Shown in pieces: positions 9,437-18,245 of a stretch of DNA of 29,369 bases. The stretch is from contig JBNGIS010020376.1 of the NCBI GenBank assembly GCA_049999725.1, positions 1-29,369 on the forward strand. Reading direction: 5' to 3'. Under the pieces are notes generated by a model. The model was not told the origin of the DNA. It saw only the letters and a program-made list of their open reading frames with translations, and did no database searches. How positions within the stretch are numbered: position 1 is the first letter of the stretch; each line of letters begins with the position of its first letter. This stretch comes from Haplomitrium mnioides (lineage: Eukaryota > Marchantiophyta > Haplomitriopsida > Calobryales). The translations under genes and the position numbers were made by a program.

Positions 9437-10265
9437 CTGCAAAAAAAGGACAAAACCAAGTTAGACTAACCAAAAAACAAAAACTTTGAATAATTGACAA
9501 GGGAAGACTAAGTTGCCATGCGTGCATGGACTTTCAAGAGTCCATGCGCGCATGGTATCAAGAGACTTTGCGCACATAGACTCTCAAGTCCATTTGAGCA
9601 TGAACTCTTGAGTCCTTACACGCATAGACTCGACAATCCATGCGCGTATGGACACAAGAGATTCCATGCACGCATAGACTCAACAATCCATGTGCGCATG
9701 GACTCTCGAACTTTCTAAAGCAAACTGAAAACAAATGAAAGATCAAAGTTGAAAAAAGAAAAAGCTCCCTACTCATGAGCGCATGGACTCTAGAGTCCCA
9801 CAAAGTAGGGAGTCAATACGTGCATGAAGTAGGGAGTCTAAGTGCGCATGGATTCCCTAGTCAATGCACTCTTGGACTAGAGAGTCCAAGCACACATAGA
9901 CTCTAGAGTCTATGCGCTCATAGAGTATAGAGTCTAGGAACGCATGGAGTAGAGAGTTTGTGCATGTATCAACTCCCTAGTCAATGCACTCTTGGACTAT
10001 GGACTCCAGAAGCCCATGAATTTTGAAGTCAATGTGTGCATAGACTCCAAATGCCATGCGCATATAGACTCCAAAGTCCATGCACGCATGGACTCCCTAG
10101 TCCAAGAGCACATTGACTAGGGAGTCCATGGGTGCATGGACTCTAGAGTCTATATGCATATGGACTGTGTAGTCCATGCGTGCCTATACAAGGGAGTCCA
10201 TGCGCGCATTAAGTTGCGAGTCATTAGAAAAAGGAACGAAATGAAAAATGAGTTTCAGATCTTAC
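9437..10265 (-). other. 829-bp intron carrying a palindromic repeat array
   Basis: The donor GTAAGA lies at 10265 and the acceptor TTTTTTTGCAG ends at 9437, followed by AGTGACAAAAATTTCAAGCG. The same acceptor and exon start exist in the outer gene at 1692/1693. The acceptor is convincing, while the donor depends on an exon that contains stops. Most of the intron is the repeat array at 9510-10215. Confidence 0.55.
9510..10215. repeat. palindromic tandem array, about 25-bp period, two blocks
   Basis: More than twenty units alternate two palindromic parts: a core near CCATGCGCGCATGG and a spacer near GACTCTAGAGTC. Cores lie near 9516, 9542, 9567, 9591, 9615, 9640, 9664 and 9690, a spacing of 24-26 bp. 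A 58-bp unique stretch (9713-9770) separates a second block (9771-10215) with longer, more variable spacers such as ACTCCCTAGTC. A whole unit such as GAGTCCATGCGCGCATGG followed by ACTC can form a hairpin. The array lies inside an intron, so it would be transcribed. The core is CpG-rich in an AT-rich setting. Confidence 0.85.
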
Positions 10266-10629
10266 ATTGTCGTCATTGTTGGTTGACTATAGATGTTTGG
10301 TGAAGATATCCCTCTATTTCATCTTTGAAAAGCAAAATTATTTTTGAGAGGCCTTGTATATAATGATGTTGTCTTGTAACTGCACAAGCAACCCAATATG
10401 GGCTCGTTGCCCCTCTATAATCATCGTGATTTGGACCAAAAGGCCCAAGTTAAAATTTTCACCTTCACTAGAAAAAAGGTAAAGGTGTTGATCTATGTCT
10501 TTCATAGATCCACAATTTAGTAGCCAATCCCAGTCTAATTTTTCTGGCTCCAGAACCTTGAGAACATTCAAATACCTATAAGGCTTTGGTTGAGCAGGTT
10601 TGGAAACATTCACCTGTGATGCCATTTTC

Positions 10630-11185
10630 CTGAAAGTGAAAATAGGTAGAATTTGAGTCCAAGAATCTGGCAAACAAAAGTTCACAAAAATGGATGGGCT
10701 GAAAATGGCAAAATAACAAGAAAATGCANNNNNNNNNNNNNNNNNNNNNNNNNNNNNNNNNNNNNNNNNNNNNNNNNNNNNNNNNNNNNNNNNNNNNNNN
10801 NNNNNNNNNNNNNNNNNNNNNNNNNNNNGTGCAAAAAAAAGTTAGTATAGAAAGCATCATTTGTTTTCATCTTTCCAATTTTTTTTTCATTTTCTTCACA
10901 GAAAGTTGACAATTTTGTTGTGTAAAAAACACTTATTTTAGGTAGGTCATAAGTGGTTGCCAATATTTGTTAAAATAGTTTCTCCAAATAGTTGATTTTT
11001 AGTGAGCTCTATCAATGACTGGAGTTTTTAAAGACAAGAAAAGGTTAGAATTCCAAGATTTGTCTTCATAGAAAGTGTTTCTTTTGACTGACAGCTAGAG
11101 ACTTGTTCAAACCGCAATTCTTTGGAGTTTAGCGATGGACTACCAAAAGCATCAAGTGTGATGGCGAGTATATTTGGGAAAAAAG
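10630..11185. promoter_or_regulatory. divergent intergenic region between the methyltransferase and transposase genes, with gap
   Basis: The leftward gene's first recognised exon begins at 10629 and the rightward gene at 11186, so this stretch should include the control region of at least the latter. The acceptor-like site at 10630 implies a further upstream exon of the leftward gene, perhaps in or beyond the gap. I see no convincing TATA box or other promoter element. Confidence 0.35.
10729..10828. other. assembly gap of 100 N
   Basis: One hundred unknown bases, a usual placeholder for a scaffold gap of unknown size. Sequence on either side of it may not be truly adjacent. Confidence 0.99.
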
Positions 11186-14100
11186 ATGGCTTCTATTGAA
11201 TTAGATATCTCCGTTTGGGAAGATCAAGAAGGTGAAGCCTATACGTGCAAAGGATCAAGGATTGAACAACTTGTGCTCAAAGGATCAAAGAGAAAACTCA
11301 GTGCTCGCAAAAAATTGAAGACACAACCTTCTACATATTAAAGATCCTTGTTGTCGGTTAAGCAATCAAAGTTGAATCTTTCTTTTGACTACTCCAACGG
11401 ATCAACAGAAAGACGTTCAACTTAGAATTTCCATACTGTTGTGGATCTTTCTTTGTCCTCTTCTGAAGGAGACCTTGATGTTCATGATCAAAGTGTGTTT
11501 GTTAAAAATACAAAAAGCATACAATCTATGGATGGTTTCAATCTTGGAGATGAATTGTTGTCCCCGATAGCACCACTCGTAATAAGATTGGGAAATAAGA
11601 AACAAACCAAATTCTTTTGGAGGAGTCTTCAGATGACAGTTTGGGAAATTATTCTAGCAAAGAGTCTCAATCAATCCATATTTCGTTGGAGTTATTGCCA
11701 ATGACATTGACTATATTACAAAAAATATTTTCTAATGCTCGAGATATTAATCAAGATTCTGTTTCGAAATGGTGCAATTCTCCCAATCTTCAAGGAGTAC
11801 CTCATCATTAGAAAACTTTTTGCGAAGGAACAAACAGTGTTTATGATGATGATCAAGATCTTCAAGACGGTGAATTATCTCATATGGTTGGATTCGCTTA
11901 CAGACCAAATCAACCAACACAACATAAGAATTCTTTGTTTGGGCCAAAACCCAAACGAGTAAATACCTTACATGAAAATTCTTTGGGCTTAGTCTATTCT
12001 AGCGAGAGCTTTGTAAGAAAAAGCTCAATCCAATGTCAATTTCTAAATTGAAGAGAATTTCATGTTGTCAAAATAATTGCTTGTCATTGTGCAAGACAAT
12101 TTTTTTGAAAACTGTGAGAGAAACGTATTTTCGACAAAGCATGAAGAATCGAGATATCACATTGCAATGAGGAACACCAAGAAAAGACTCTGCTATTGAA
12201 AATTGGTTTACTTTGCTTGGCGGTATTGTTGTCTATAGAGAAGCCTTCAAATTATTATTATCAGTAGGGAATGATCGAATCCAAAAGATTCAAAATCTCA
12301 AAAAACGCAAATCTTAAAGGCATTTTTTGGAAAAAAGAGAATCATCTGCTAAAGGAGTTTTTATACTTTTTTCAAGAACACTGCGAGAGAATGCCCACTC
12401 ACAAAGTTTATAACTTGCCCGATAGTTTAACAAAATAGGAAGTTTATGACTATTATACAACTTATTTGAAATAGAAAGATCCCCATTGTATTTTTAGTTT
12501 CTCGAGTTTTGCAAAACATTAGAGAACTCATTTTCCAAATGTAAAAATTCCAAAACGCAATAGATTTGCTTTTTGTGAAACATGCAAAGAAATAAAATCA
12601 TTGCGAGAAAAGTCTGTCTTGGAGTCCGACAAAGGTAACAAATTTCTTCTCTTTTAAAACCTTTGGCTAATCTATGCTCTTTTTTCTAGAGTCAAAGCTT
12701 AGTTCTAGAGATGTTATATTTTCTAATATTAGTGCAAAAAAAATCATTTTTGTTAAGTTGTTCAACAAACAAGACTTGTGTTGAATAATTCTTAGCAACT
12801 TGAGTTGTGAGAAGAGTGTCCATGCTTGTATAGGGTCTGTTGTTTTTAGTTTGAATCCAAACCTTGTCTACAATCAAATAAAACAAGGAAATGAACTTGA
12901 TTCTTGGTGGTGACCTTAGCCTTGCAATATTTTTTGCTTTTGTTGCTTTAAATCAAGAGCCCATTGCAAGAAAAACAAAAGCAAGAATCATTTTTGTTGT
13001 TTGCAAATCCTATGCGTATACAAGATTTGTTCTTGTTTCTCTTAAAACCAATTGTGACAACAATCAAAGCAAGCCATGATATTGGTGTTGTTGCTTTGGT
13101 CCTATGTGTGCATACGATCAGTTGTTGTCTCCACTCAATTTATGCACGCATAAGATGTGTTCTGGTTTTTTTCATCTTTTGCAAACAAAGAGTCCAAGCT
13201 ACCTTTAAAACTATAGTTCCAGTTTATAATCTTTTGTTAGCAAATCTTATTTTTCTTCTTTTGAAACTTTTGTTTATTTTAAGTCAAACGGATTTTCTTT
13301 TATTTTAATAACCTAAAGTTTATTTTTAATCTTTTACAAGATTTTCACTTCTACCAATCCAAACATTTGCTTAAGATGATTTGAATATTTTTATCACCTA
13401 AGGTTGTCTTTTGAAGTTCCAAACCTCGACATATATTTTACTAAACTACTTTTATATCTTTCGTGCGATAATGCAGTCAAATATAATTGCAAATTTTTTC
13501 TTCACCATAACTAACAAATGAAAGAAAGAACAAAACTTGCAAACCATCCAAGAAAATGTTATGCTGATGGTCAAAAGTACTTGGGAATTTTCATTGATGA
13601 AATGGATCACAAGACAACTGCTATTCCACACTGGCCTTCGCCACCAAAAAACATTGATAAAGATTGTTTGGTGGATGTGCATGTTGATGGTGCCTTAATA
13701 TTCAATCATGTTCTTTCTTGGAGGTTCTTCTTAACGTACACAAACTTGGGAAGTGATTCTAATTTGACAGTTATTGTGCTCAACAAAATGTTTTATGACT
13801 TTGATGGGCCGCTGCCTCCAACTTTGTATCTTCAATTGGACAACACCGCATAAGAGAATAAGAATTCTATCTTATTTGGAAGTCTTAGTCTCCTTATTGC
13901 CAAGAATGTTTTTTGAAAAATCAAGGTGGGATTTCTCATGGTTGGCCATACTCATGATAAAATCAATCAAATATTCAGCTGATTCTCGAAATGTTTGAAA
14001 CATGTCAAAGCTTTCATGATTACAAGTCTTAGTGAGACGCTTCAATTATCCTATAATCTTAAATCTTAGGTAATTCTTTTGTTGGAAACTTGAGATTTCA

Positions 14101-15220
14101 AAATGTTTCTCCAACAACATCCCTTTATGGTTCAAAAGATACATGATATTACCTTTTAATCAACAATTCAAGTTCCAATTGAATGATTCCAAGAAAAAGA
14201 TTTGGAGAAAATAGTTTTCAACAAATGAACTTTGGTTACCTTTGGATGGTATTTGTCAACTCAAGTGCCTACTTGAAGTGGGTAGAGAAATTTTAAGTTC
14301 AATGTTAATTCCTCTCAAGGCCAAATCTGAAATCAAATGATCTCACAATGAAGAAAGAGAAGCTGATGCTGAGAAAGTGGTCTTTGCAATAAAGAACAAC
14401 ATAAGTGAGAATCGCTACAAGTTCTTTACAGATTCTCATATTCAATAGTAGAATGACTTTTTTTCTTGCCCAACAAGAGATTGTGACCTATATTCTTGAA
14501 AAAAAAAGACGAGAACTCGAAGCAAAATTTACCTCTCCAACTTCACAACCGTTAAACACTTGTAATATTGGAGTATCTTCTTCTATTTGTTGAGCATCAA
14601 GCTGAGAACCCAGAGGAACATTTTGAGAATCATTACAATACTTTCTACACGTTGAGAAATCTATGATGGAGCACCTAGGCTACGAGAAGGGACTCTTTCG
14701 CACAATACTCGATACATGCACAAATTTGGCAATCTACATGAGATGAAAGCTAGAATGTTTATTTGTGTTGTTGCATCTTTGGATCCAAAGAGCAGACCAT
14801 TTTGGATTGCCAAAGTTCTCAAAGTTTTTTTCACTTGATGAGGAAGATCCCCCAAACTCAAAACGAGTACGTGTTCAATGGTTTGCTTGTAAGGTTGAGG
14901 ATGCATTTTTTGGGCAATACTTCCGAGAAAAAATAGCAACAACAAAAGGGAAATGCAAATCCAAGCTATATATTGATATACTTGATGTGACACAAATCAT
15001 GATTCTATCTTTTGATTTTCTTCTTGCACAAAAAAACCGATTGAGGAAAGCCACTCTGGCTATTATTAAATCAAATCTATTTGAGTACAAAAGATAAAAA
15101 GCCCTCAATCCTGAAATGTTTCAAAGAGGTTCAATAACTGTCATTAATACTGAGACATATCAAGTAAATCTTGATGAATCTTCTGAAGTTGAATACAAAG
15201 AAGTCGAGATAAGTGACTAA
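11186..15220 (+). pseudogene. DUF7869-type putative transposase (element B)
   Basis: ATG 11186 opens MASIELDISVWEDQEGEAYT and stays in frame past stops to SLSSSEGDLDVHDQSV (about 11446), after which frames change. Part one ends with LPDSLTK, KVYNLPD, HFPNVKIPKRNRFAFCETCK, a CxxC-bearing segment typical, as I recall, of these transposases. A probable intron starts GTAACA at 12635 and ends near 13514. Part two runs MKERTKLANHPRKCYADGQK, YLGIFIDEMDH, VDVHVDGAL, LYLQLDNT (Asp about 13841), then ENKN, KVGFLMVGHTHDKINQIFS and, after more breaks, an exon near 14720-15220 with VASLDPKSRPFWIAKVL, VQWFACK, LDVTQIMI and an acidic end before TAA 15218-15220. In-frame stops and frameshifts show it is dead. 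It is divergent to the methyltransferase genes. Confidence 0.68.
12635..13514 (+). other. probable intron of the DUF7869-type gene
   Basis: A donor AAAG|GTAACA at 12635 interrupts the reading frame, and protein similarity resumes at CAAATGAAAGAAAG (13515). The acceptor looks mutated (AACTAA instead of an AG). The stretch is AT-rich, has no protein similarity I can see, and carries three palindromic motifs like TATGCACGCATA near 13008, 13103 and 13140. Confidence 0.45.
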
Positions 15221-16682
15221 AGTAATTTAAGAATTTATTGTATATTTTGAATTTTCAATTATATTGTAATTTAAAATTTTTATTTTATAAAGTACGTGAG
15301 AATATGATGAAGCAATTTGTTGAGTTCATTTGCCACCTTGAACTTTTACTGCAAATCATTCCAAGTTGAATGTTATTCTTTATAAATGAAGTTTGAATCT
15401 TTAGTTAATATTTTCATTTGCTTTGTAAAATATTTTCTTATCCAAAATGTAGGTATGTTGTTTCCAACTTTAGTGCTTGCTAGAAGAGTTTACGGTCATT
15501 GTATTGCTAAAGCATCTCCCCAAATTGACCACTTATTTTTTGCTTGTAAGGACTTTAATGTACAACTTAAAACCTTTTGCTCGCTGTGACTTAGATGTAG
15601 AGCTTTATACCCATTTTAGTTTTAGATTCCAAATCAGAAAATGAAATCTTAAGGGTGCATAGAGTTTATTGCAAAAAAATAGAACGTTTATCATTTGTAT
15701 CCTTGGTTGTAGAAGTCTAAACCCTATGCGCGTATAGACTTTGATTCGCAAGTCCAAACATCATGCGCTCAAAAACTCTTGTACGGAACATAAAACTTAG
15801 GTTCTTGATAGTCTTTGTTGTGGAGTGTTCAGATGGTGAGTTCAGATTCCTATACGCACATAGACTTTGGGGTGGAAGTCCAAGCCTTCTACATGTTCTA
15901 CTTCTCATATACAACCCTCAAGCTTCTACATATAAAGACTACTAGTTAGAACTTACATTCTACAATAGTAAAAGACTGTTTTGTAAAACTCAAAACCTTT
16001 GTTTGGTAGAATCTAGTTAAAATCTTGGAGATGTTTCTTATTTGCACTCTTAATTCAATCTCCTTTTGAATATATGTTTCTTTGAGTTATATAATATTTT
16101 TAAATATCGAAACTTTTTTTTATGCCCACTTTAACTTTTGCGTGCATGGATTTTCAACTACAAATGAAAGCTTCTTTTTTGCTTGAACTTGAAAATAGAG
16201 CTCCTAAATCCATGCAATGTTTCGTTTTGTTGGTTTTTGTGTCTACGATTGCAAACTCATTCTCTTGACTTCAGAGAAAATTCCTCATGTTTTGTAATTA
16301 TTTTCCCAAAAAATAAAATTCAAAGAGCGTCATGTCTATGCGCGCATAAAGTTTGTGCAACCAAACATATTTCAAAATAGTTTCTTCAAACATGAATTTC
16401 AATTTTTGAGCTTTCAATTGTCATAAGTAATAAATGCAAGTTTCTTGTGAAAACGTACCATAATTTTTATACTATTCATTGATTTCAAGATTTCTAATAA
16501 ATTCATAGAAACTTAGCATATGGTTTGAATTTGCATAATAAAATTGACTCTTGCTCTATCATCCTTGTTAAAACGACAAAAAATGAAGCTCAAAATTTCA
16601 CGCACTTTTTGTTTTAAGAAAATAACCTTGTTTTCTCTCTTTTCTGAGCTCAAAAACCACGTTTTTTCCTTTAAAAAAAAGT
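15221..16682 (+). other. 3' non-coding tail of element B
   Basis: The tail aligns, inverted, with 1906-3376 (element A) and 27847-29369 (element C). It has no credible gene. Palindromic motifs lie near 15723 (CCCTATGCGCGTATAGACTT), 15850 and 16333, spaced as in the other two tails. Confidence 0.65.
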
Positions 16683-16723
16683 TCATGTTTTGAGTAGCCT
16701 GTTTCTAGTTCAAAGTAGTGGTT
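16683..16723 (-). repeat. 3'-type terminal inverted repeat of element B
   Basis: Read on the minus strand it starts AACCACTACTTTGAACT, then AGAAACAGGCTACTC and AACATGAAC. This is nearly identical to the left end of element C at 27804. Beyond it a ten-base T run precedes methyltransferase sequence. Confidence 0.75.
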
Positions 16724-16734
16724 TTTTTTTTTTG

Positions 16735-17115
16735 GGTCTTTCATTATCATTCATTCTTCTCAACAATTCGGCATCCTGAAGGATGCTCTTTTGGAGATTT
16801 GTTGTGTTATTGTTCACGACATTTGGTAAGTTTTGTTTTAATTTTTGTAATATTTTAGTTTATCTTGTTTAATTTTCTTTTACTTTCTTTGAAATTTCTG
16901 ATTTCTTTTTGTAATTACTATATGGACAAAACCTACATTCAACATTTAGAAGGGTCCCAAAATTGCTCACGCTCACGAGTGTTGGACAATGGGCTATTGG
17001 AGAAAGGAAGGCAAGCACAATATAAATCTCTTTAATTTACAATCTGATGATGCAAGCGGCCATCCACAACAAATAATGCAGAGCGTTTCCAACTGTCCAG
17101 CTTGAAGTCTATGTA
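16735..17115 (+). pseudogene. methyltransferase fragment belonging to element A
   Basis: The fragment codes VIIIHSSQQFGILKDALLEI and VIVHDIW, equivalent to 8975-8880 on the minus strand. The conserved intron follows (GTAAGT at 16826, damaged acceptor at about 16923), then DKT, QNCSRSRVLD in a shifted frame and GYWRKEGKHNINLFNLQSDD, HPQQIMQSVSNCP. It stops before the AdoMet-binding motif I. The catalytic motif IV side is cut off at element B. Its strand is opposite to the DUF7869 fragment of element A, the same divergent arrangement as in B. Confidence 0.68.
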
Positions 17116-17558
17116 AGCATATGTTTTCTTTTTTGCTTTTTTCTGTTCCATATGTAAATACAAGTTCAAAACAACTCTTGCTAGATTAGAGATTTATATG
17201 TCAATGTATGTTGCAGCATCATCTTTTTTTTTGGATTTGTTCTTCGTAAATGTTTTAGAATTTTATATCTTGAAGGTTTATCTTAAAAATTAAGAAAACA
17301 TTAAAAAAATGACTATGTAACTTTACCATGTTTCTTCAATATTTTCTCTTTTTGTTTTTATTACTATAATATAGCATTTTTTCAAGAACTTTTTTTTACA
17401 AAATATTAAACGTCAAAGTTTTTCCAAAATACAATGGGTATCTTAATAAACCAATTTTCAGGTTGAATAAATGTTTTTTGATGAAAATTTTTGTAGCTAT
17501 CAAAAAATGTAATTTTTGAAGCAAAAGTTTGAAAAACAAATTCCAAAACAAAATACAA
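17116..17558. other. AT-rich 5' subterminal DNA of element A
   Basis: No gene is recognisable. The stretch is T-rich, with several A/T runs, and ends at the 5'-type inverted repeat. Weak resemblance to 4849-5200 is possible but not convincing by eye. Confidence 0.4.
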
Positions 17559-17597
17559 CAGGAACTCAGTAGCGGTTCTTGGTTCAAAGTAGCGGCT
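17559..17597 (-). repeat. 5'-type terminal inverted repeat of element A
   Basis: Read on the minus strand it starts AGCCGCTACTTTGAACC, then AAGAACCGCTACTGAGTTCC and TGTT. It shares the second GCTACT block with the end at 4810 and the AG start with the end at 1859. Methyltransferase gene sequence resumes at 17598. Confidence 0.75.
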
Positions 17598-18245
17598 GTT
17601 AGAAGTGGAAAATCATGCAATAGAGTAGAGATGCTAGCCTCAATTTTTAATGAGCAACGAATGCAAAGAAGAAAGACCTACAACCCTTTGTAGTTAGACT
17701 CAACGTGGTGTATTACAAAATCTACGAAGAGTCAAATGCAGGATAATTGAAGAGGTTAATGAAACCATGACTTTTTACATTAGTGATTGTTGATATTCCT
17801 TACTATTTCAAACATATACAATGTAGGCATCACGATTTTGAATCTTTTTCAAATGATAAAATTTTTGATGTGGTGCCATTCCTTACAACAATAGATACAT
17901 CATACTATTGGTCATTTGTGATCATTCATTCCTCTCAACAATTTGGTATTGTGGAGGATGCCTTTTTTGGAAATTTGTTGTGCTTTTAATCACAACATCT
18001 AGTGAATCACTATTGCAGTTTGTTTTTCATACCTTGTTGTTATATCTATTGTTGTATGTTATATTGCTTCATGTTTATGTCTGCTCATTTTTATGGTGCT
18101 GCAATATAATGACAAAAGCAATATCCATCACTCCAGTGGTCTCAAAATAGTGCACGGAGACAAATATTGGATGGTTGGCTATTGGAAAAATGAACACAAA
18201 TTAAACATGAAAACCTTCAATGTTTGGGTTGACAAAATCACTAGA
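17598..18245 (+). pseudogene. ParB-like/methyltransferase fusion gene, 3' half (outer copy)
   Basis: This continues the gene broken at 1858. The first 120 bases align base for base in order with the variable linker of copy 2 (about 9330-9190), including a shared ATGAGCAA stretch and the CTCAA-GT-GT-TATTAC segment. It then codes a decayed MKP-LF, TLVIVDIPYYF (DIPY at 17792-17803, the DPPY-like motif IV), HHDFESFSNDKIFDVVPF and YWSFVIIHSSQQFGIVEDAF. An intron (about 18002-18109; GTGAAT donor, decayed acceptor) leads to DKSNIHHSSGLKIVHGDKYW and MVGYWKNEHKLNMKTFNV. Similarity ends near 18245, before motif I. Motif IV is intact enough to recognise, but the gene is not functional. Confidence 0.7.

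Larger units (their letters stand above)
8226..10629 (-). pseudogene. amino-methyltransferase gene, copy 2 of element B, with unassigned first exon
   Basis: The leftward model starts after a 3' splice site (TTTCACTTTCAG, ending 10630). Exon one has ATG at 10625 and codes MASQVNVSKPAQPKPYRYLN and KLDWDWLLN, which I do not recognise. It is open to TAA at 10338 and may continue to a GTAAGA donor at 10265. An 829-bp intron ends in TTTTTTTGCAG at 9437. The next exon codes SDKNFKRQLANKLIAAAKG, a variable linker, then CFTLVIADIPY (9088-9077 is DIPY, the DPPY-like catalytic motif IV) and SEFWSFVIIHS. A 95-bp intron (8879-8785) joins GVW to DKSSIHHSGG. The last exon has VGYWTKEG-like sequence, HPRDD, YQKPQALYKFFIDH, then after a stop and frame change DLCSRSG (degenerate motif I). 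A TGA at 8246-8244 replaces a Trp codon of copy 1. It lacks a ParB domain. Confidence 0.68.
4810..16723 (+). mobile_element. element B: large DNA transposon with DUF7869-type transposase and divergent ParB-methyltransferase genes
   Basis: The element is bounded by inverted ends AACTGCTACTATGAATT (from 4810) and AACCACTACTTTGAACT (read inward from 16723). Both begin AA, whereas both ends of element A begin AG, which supports this pairing. It sits inside the DUF7869 gene of element A. Order: 5' TIR, AT-rich DNA with a 25-bp repeat array, leftward ParB-methyltransferase genes (5851-10629), intergenic DNA with a 100-N gap, a rightward DUF7869-type gene (11186-15220), a non-coding tail and the 3' TIR. 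The apparent length is 11.9 kb, with true gap size unknown. All genes are broken by stops and frameshifts, so this copy is inactive. No target-site duplication is evident. Confidence 0.65.
1859..17597 (-). mobile_element. element A: DUF7869-type DNA transposon, internally deleted and interrupted by element B
   Basis: The outer limits are inverted copies of AGCC[AG]CTACTTTGAACC, at 1859 reading inward and at 17597 reading inward on the minus strand. The flanking DNA on both sides belongs to one ParB-methyltransferase gene, which is co-linear with the copy at 9436-8260 when the insertion is removed. A's own DNA is inferred to be 1859-4809 plus 16724-17597, about 3.8 kb. It holds the 3' non-coding tail and the C-terminal half of a DUF7869-type gene on the minus strand, and on the other side of B a plus-strand methyltransferase fragment. 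Most of both genes is missing, so A looks like a deleted, non-autonomous copy. I see no target-site duplication: the left flank ends GAAAAT and the right flank starts GTTAGA. Confidence 0.65.

Noticed and set aside
9518-9803. Open frames within the repeat array on both strands
   Set aside because: They encode periodic low-complexity peptides dictated by the 25-bp units, as expected of a non-coding repeat.
9510-10215. CRISPR-like array of short repeats
   Set aside because: The spacers are not unique but are themselves a repeated palindrome, the units vary, and the context is a plant intron without cas genes.
1859-17597. Reading 1859 and 16723, or 4810 and 17597, as the ends of single elements
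   Set aside because: The first pair would join two 3'-type ends and the second two 5'-type ends, and both would mix AA and AG starts. The nested pairing fits end type, first bases and gene orientation together.
17990-18150. Hydrophobic frame suggesting a small membrane protein
   Set aside because: Most of it is the T-rich intron of the methyltransferase pseudogene read as protein.
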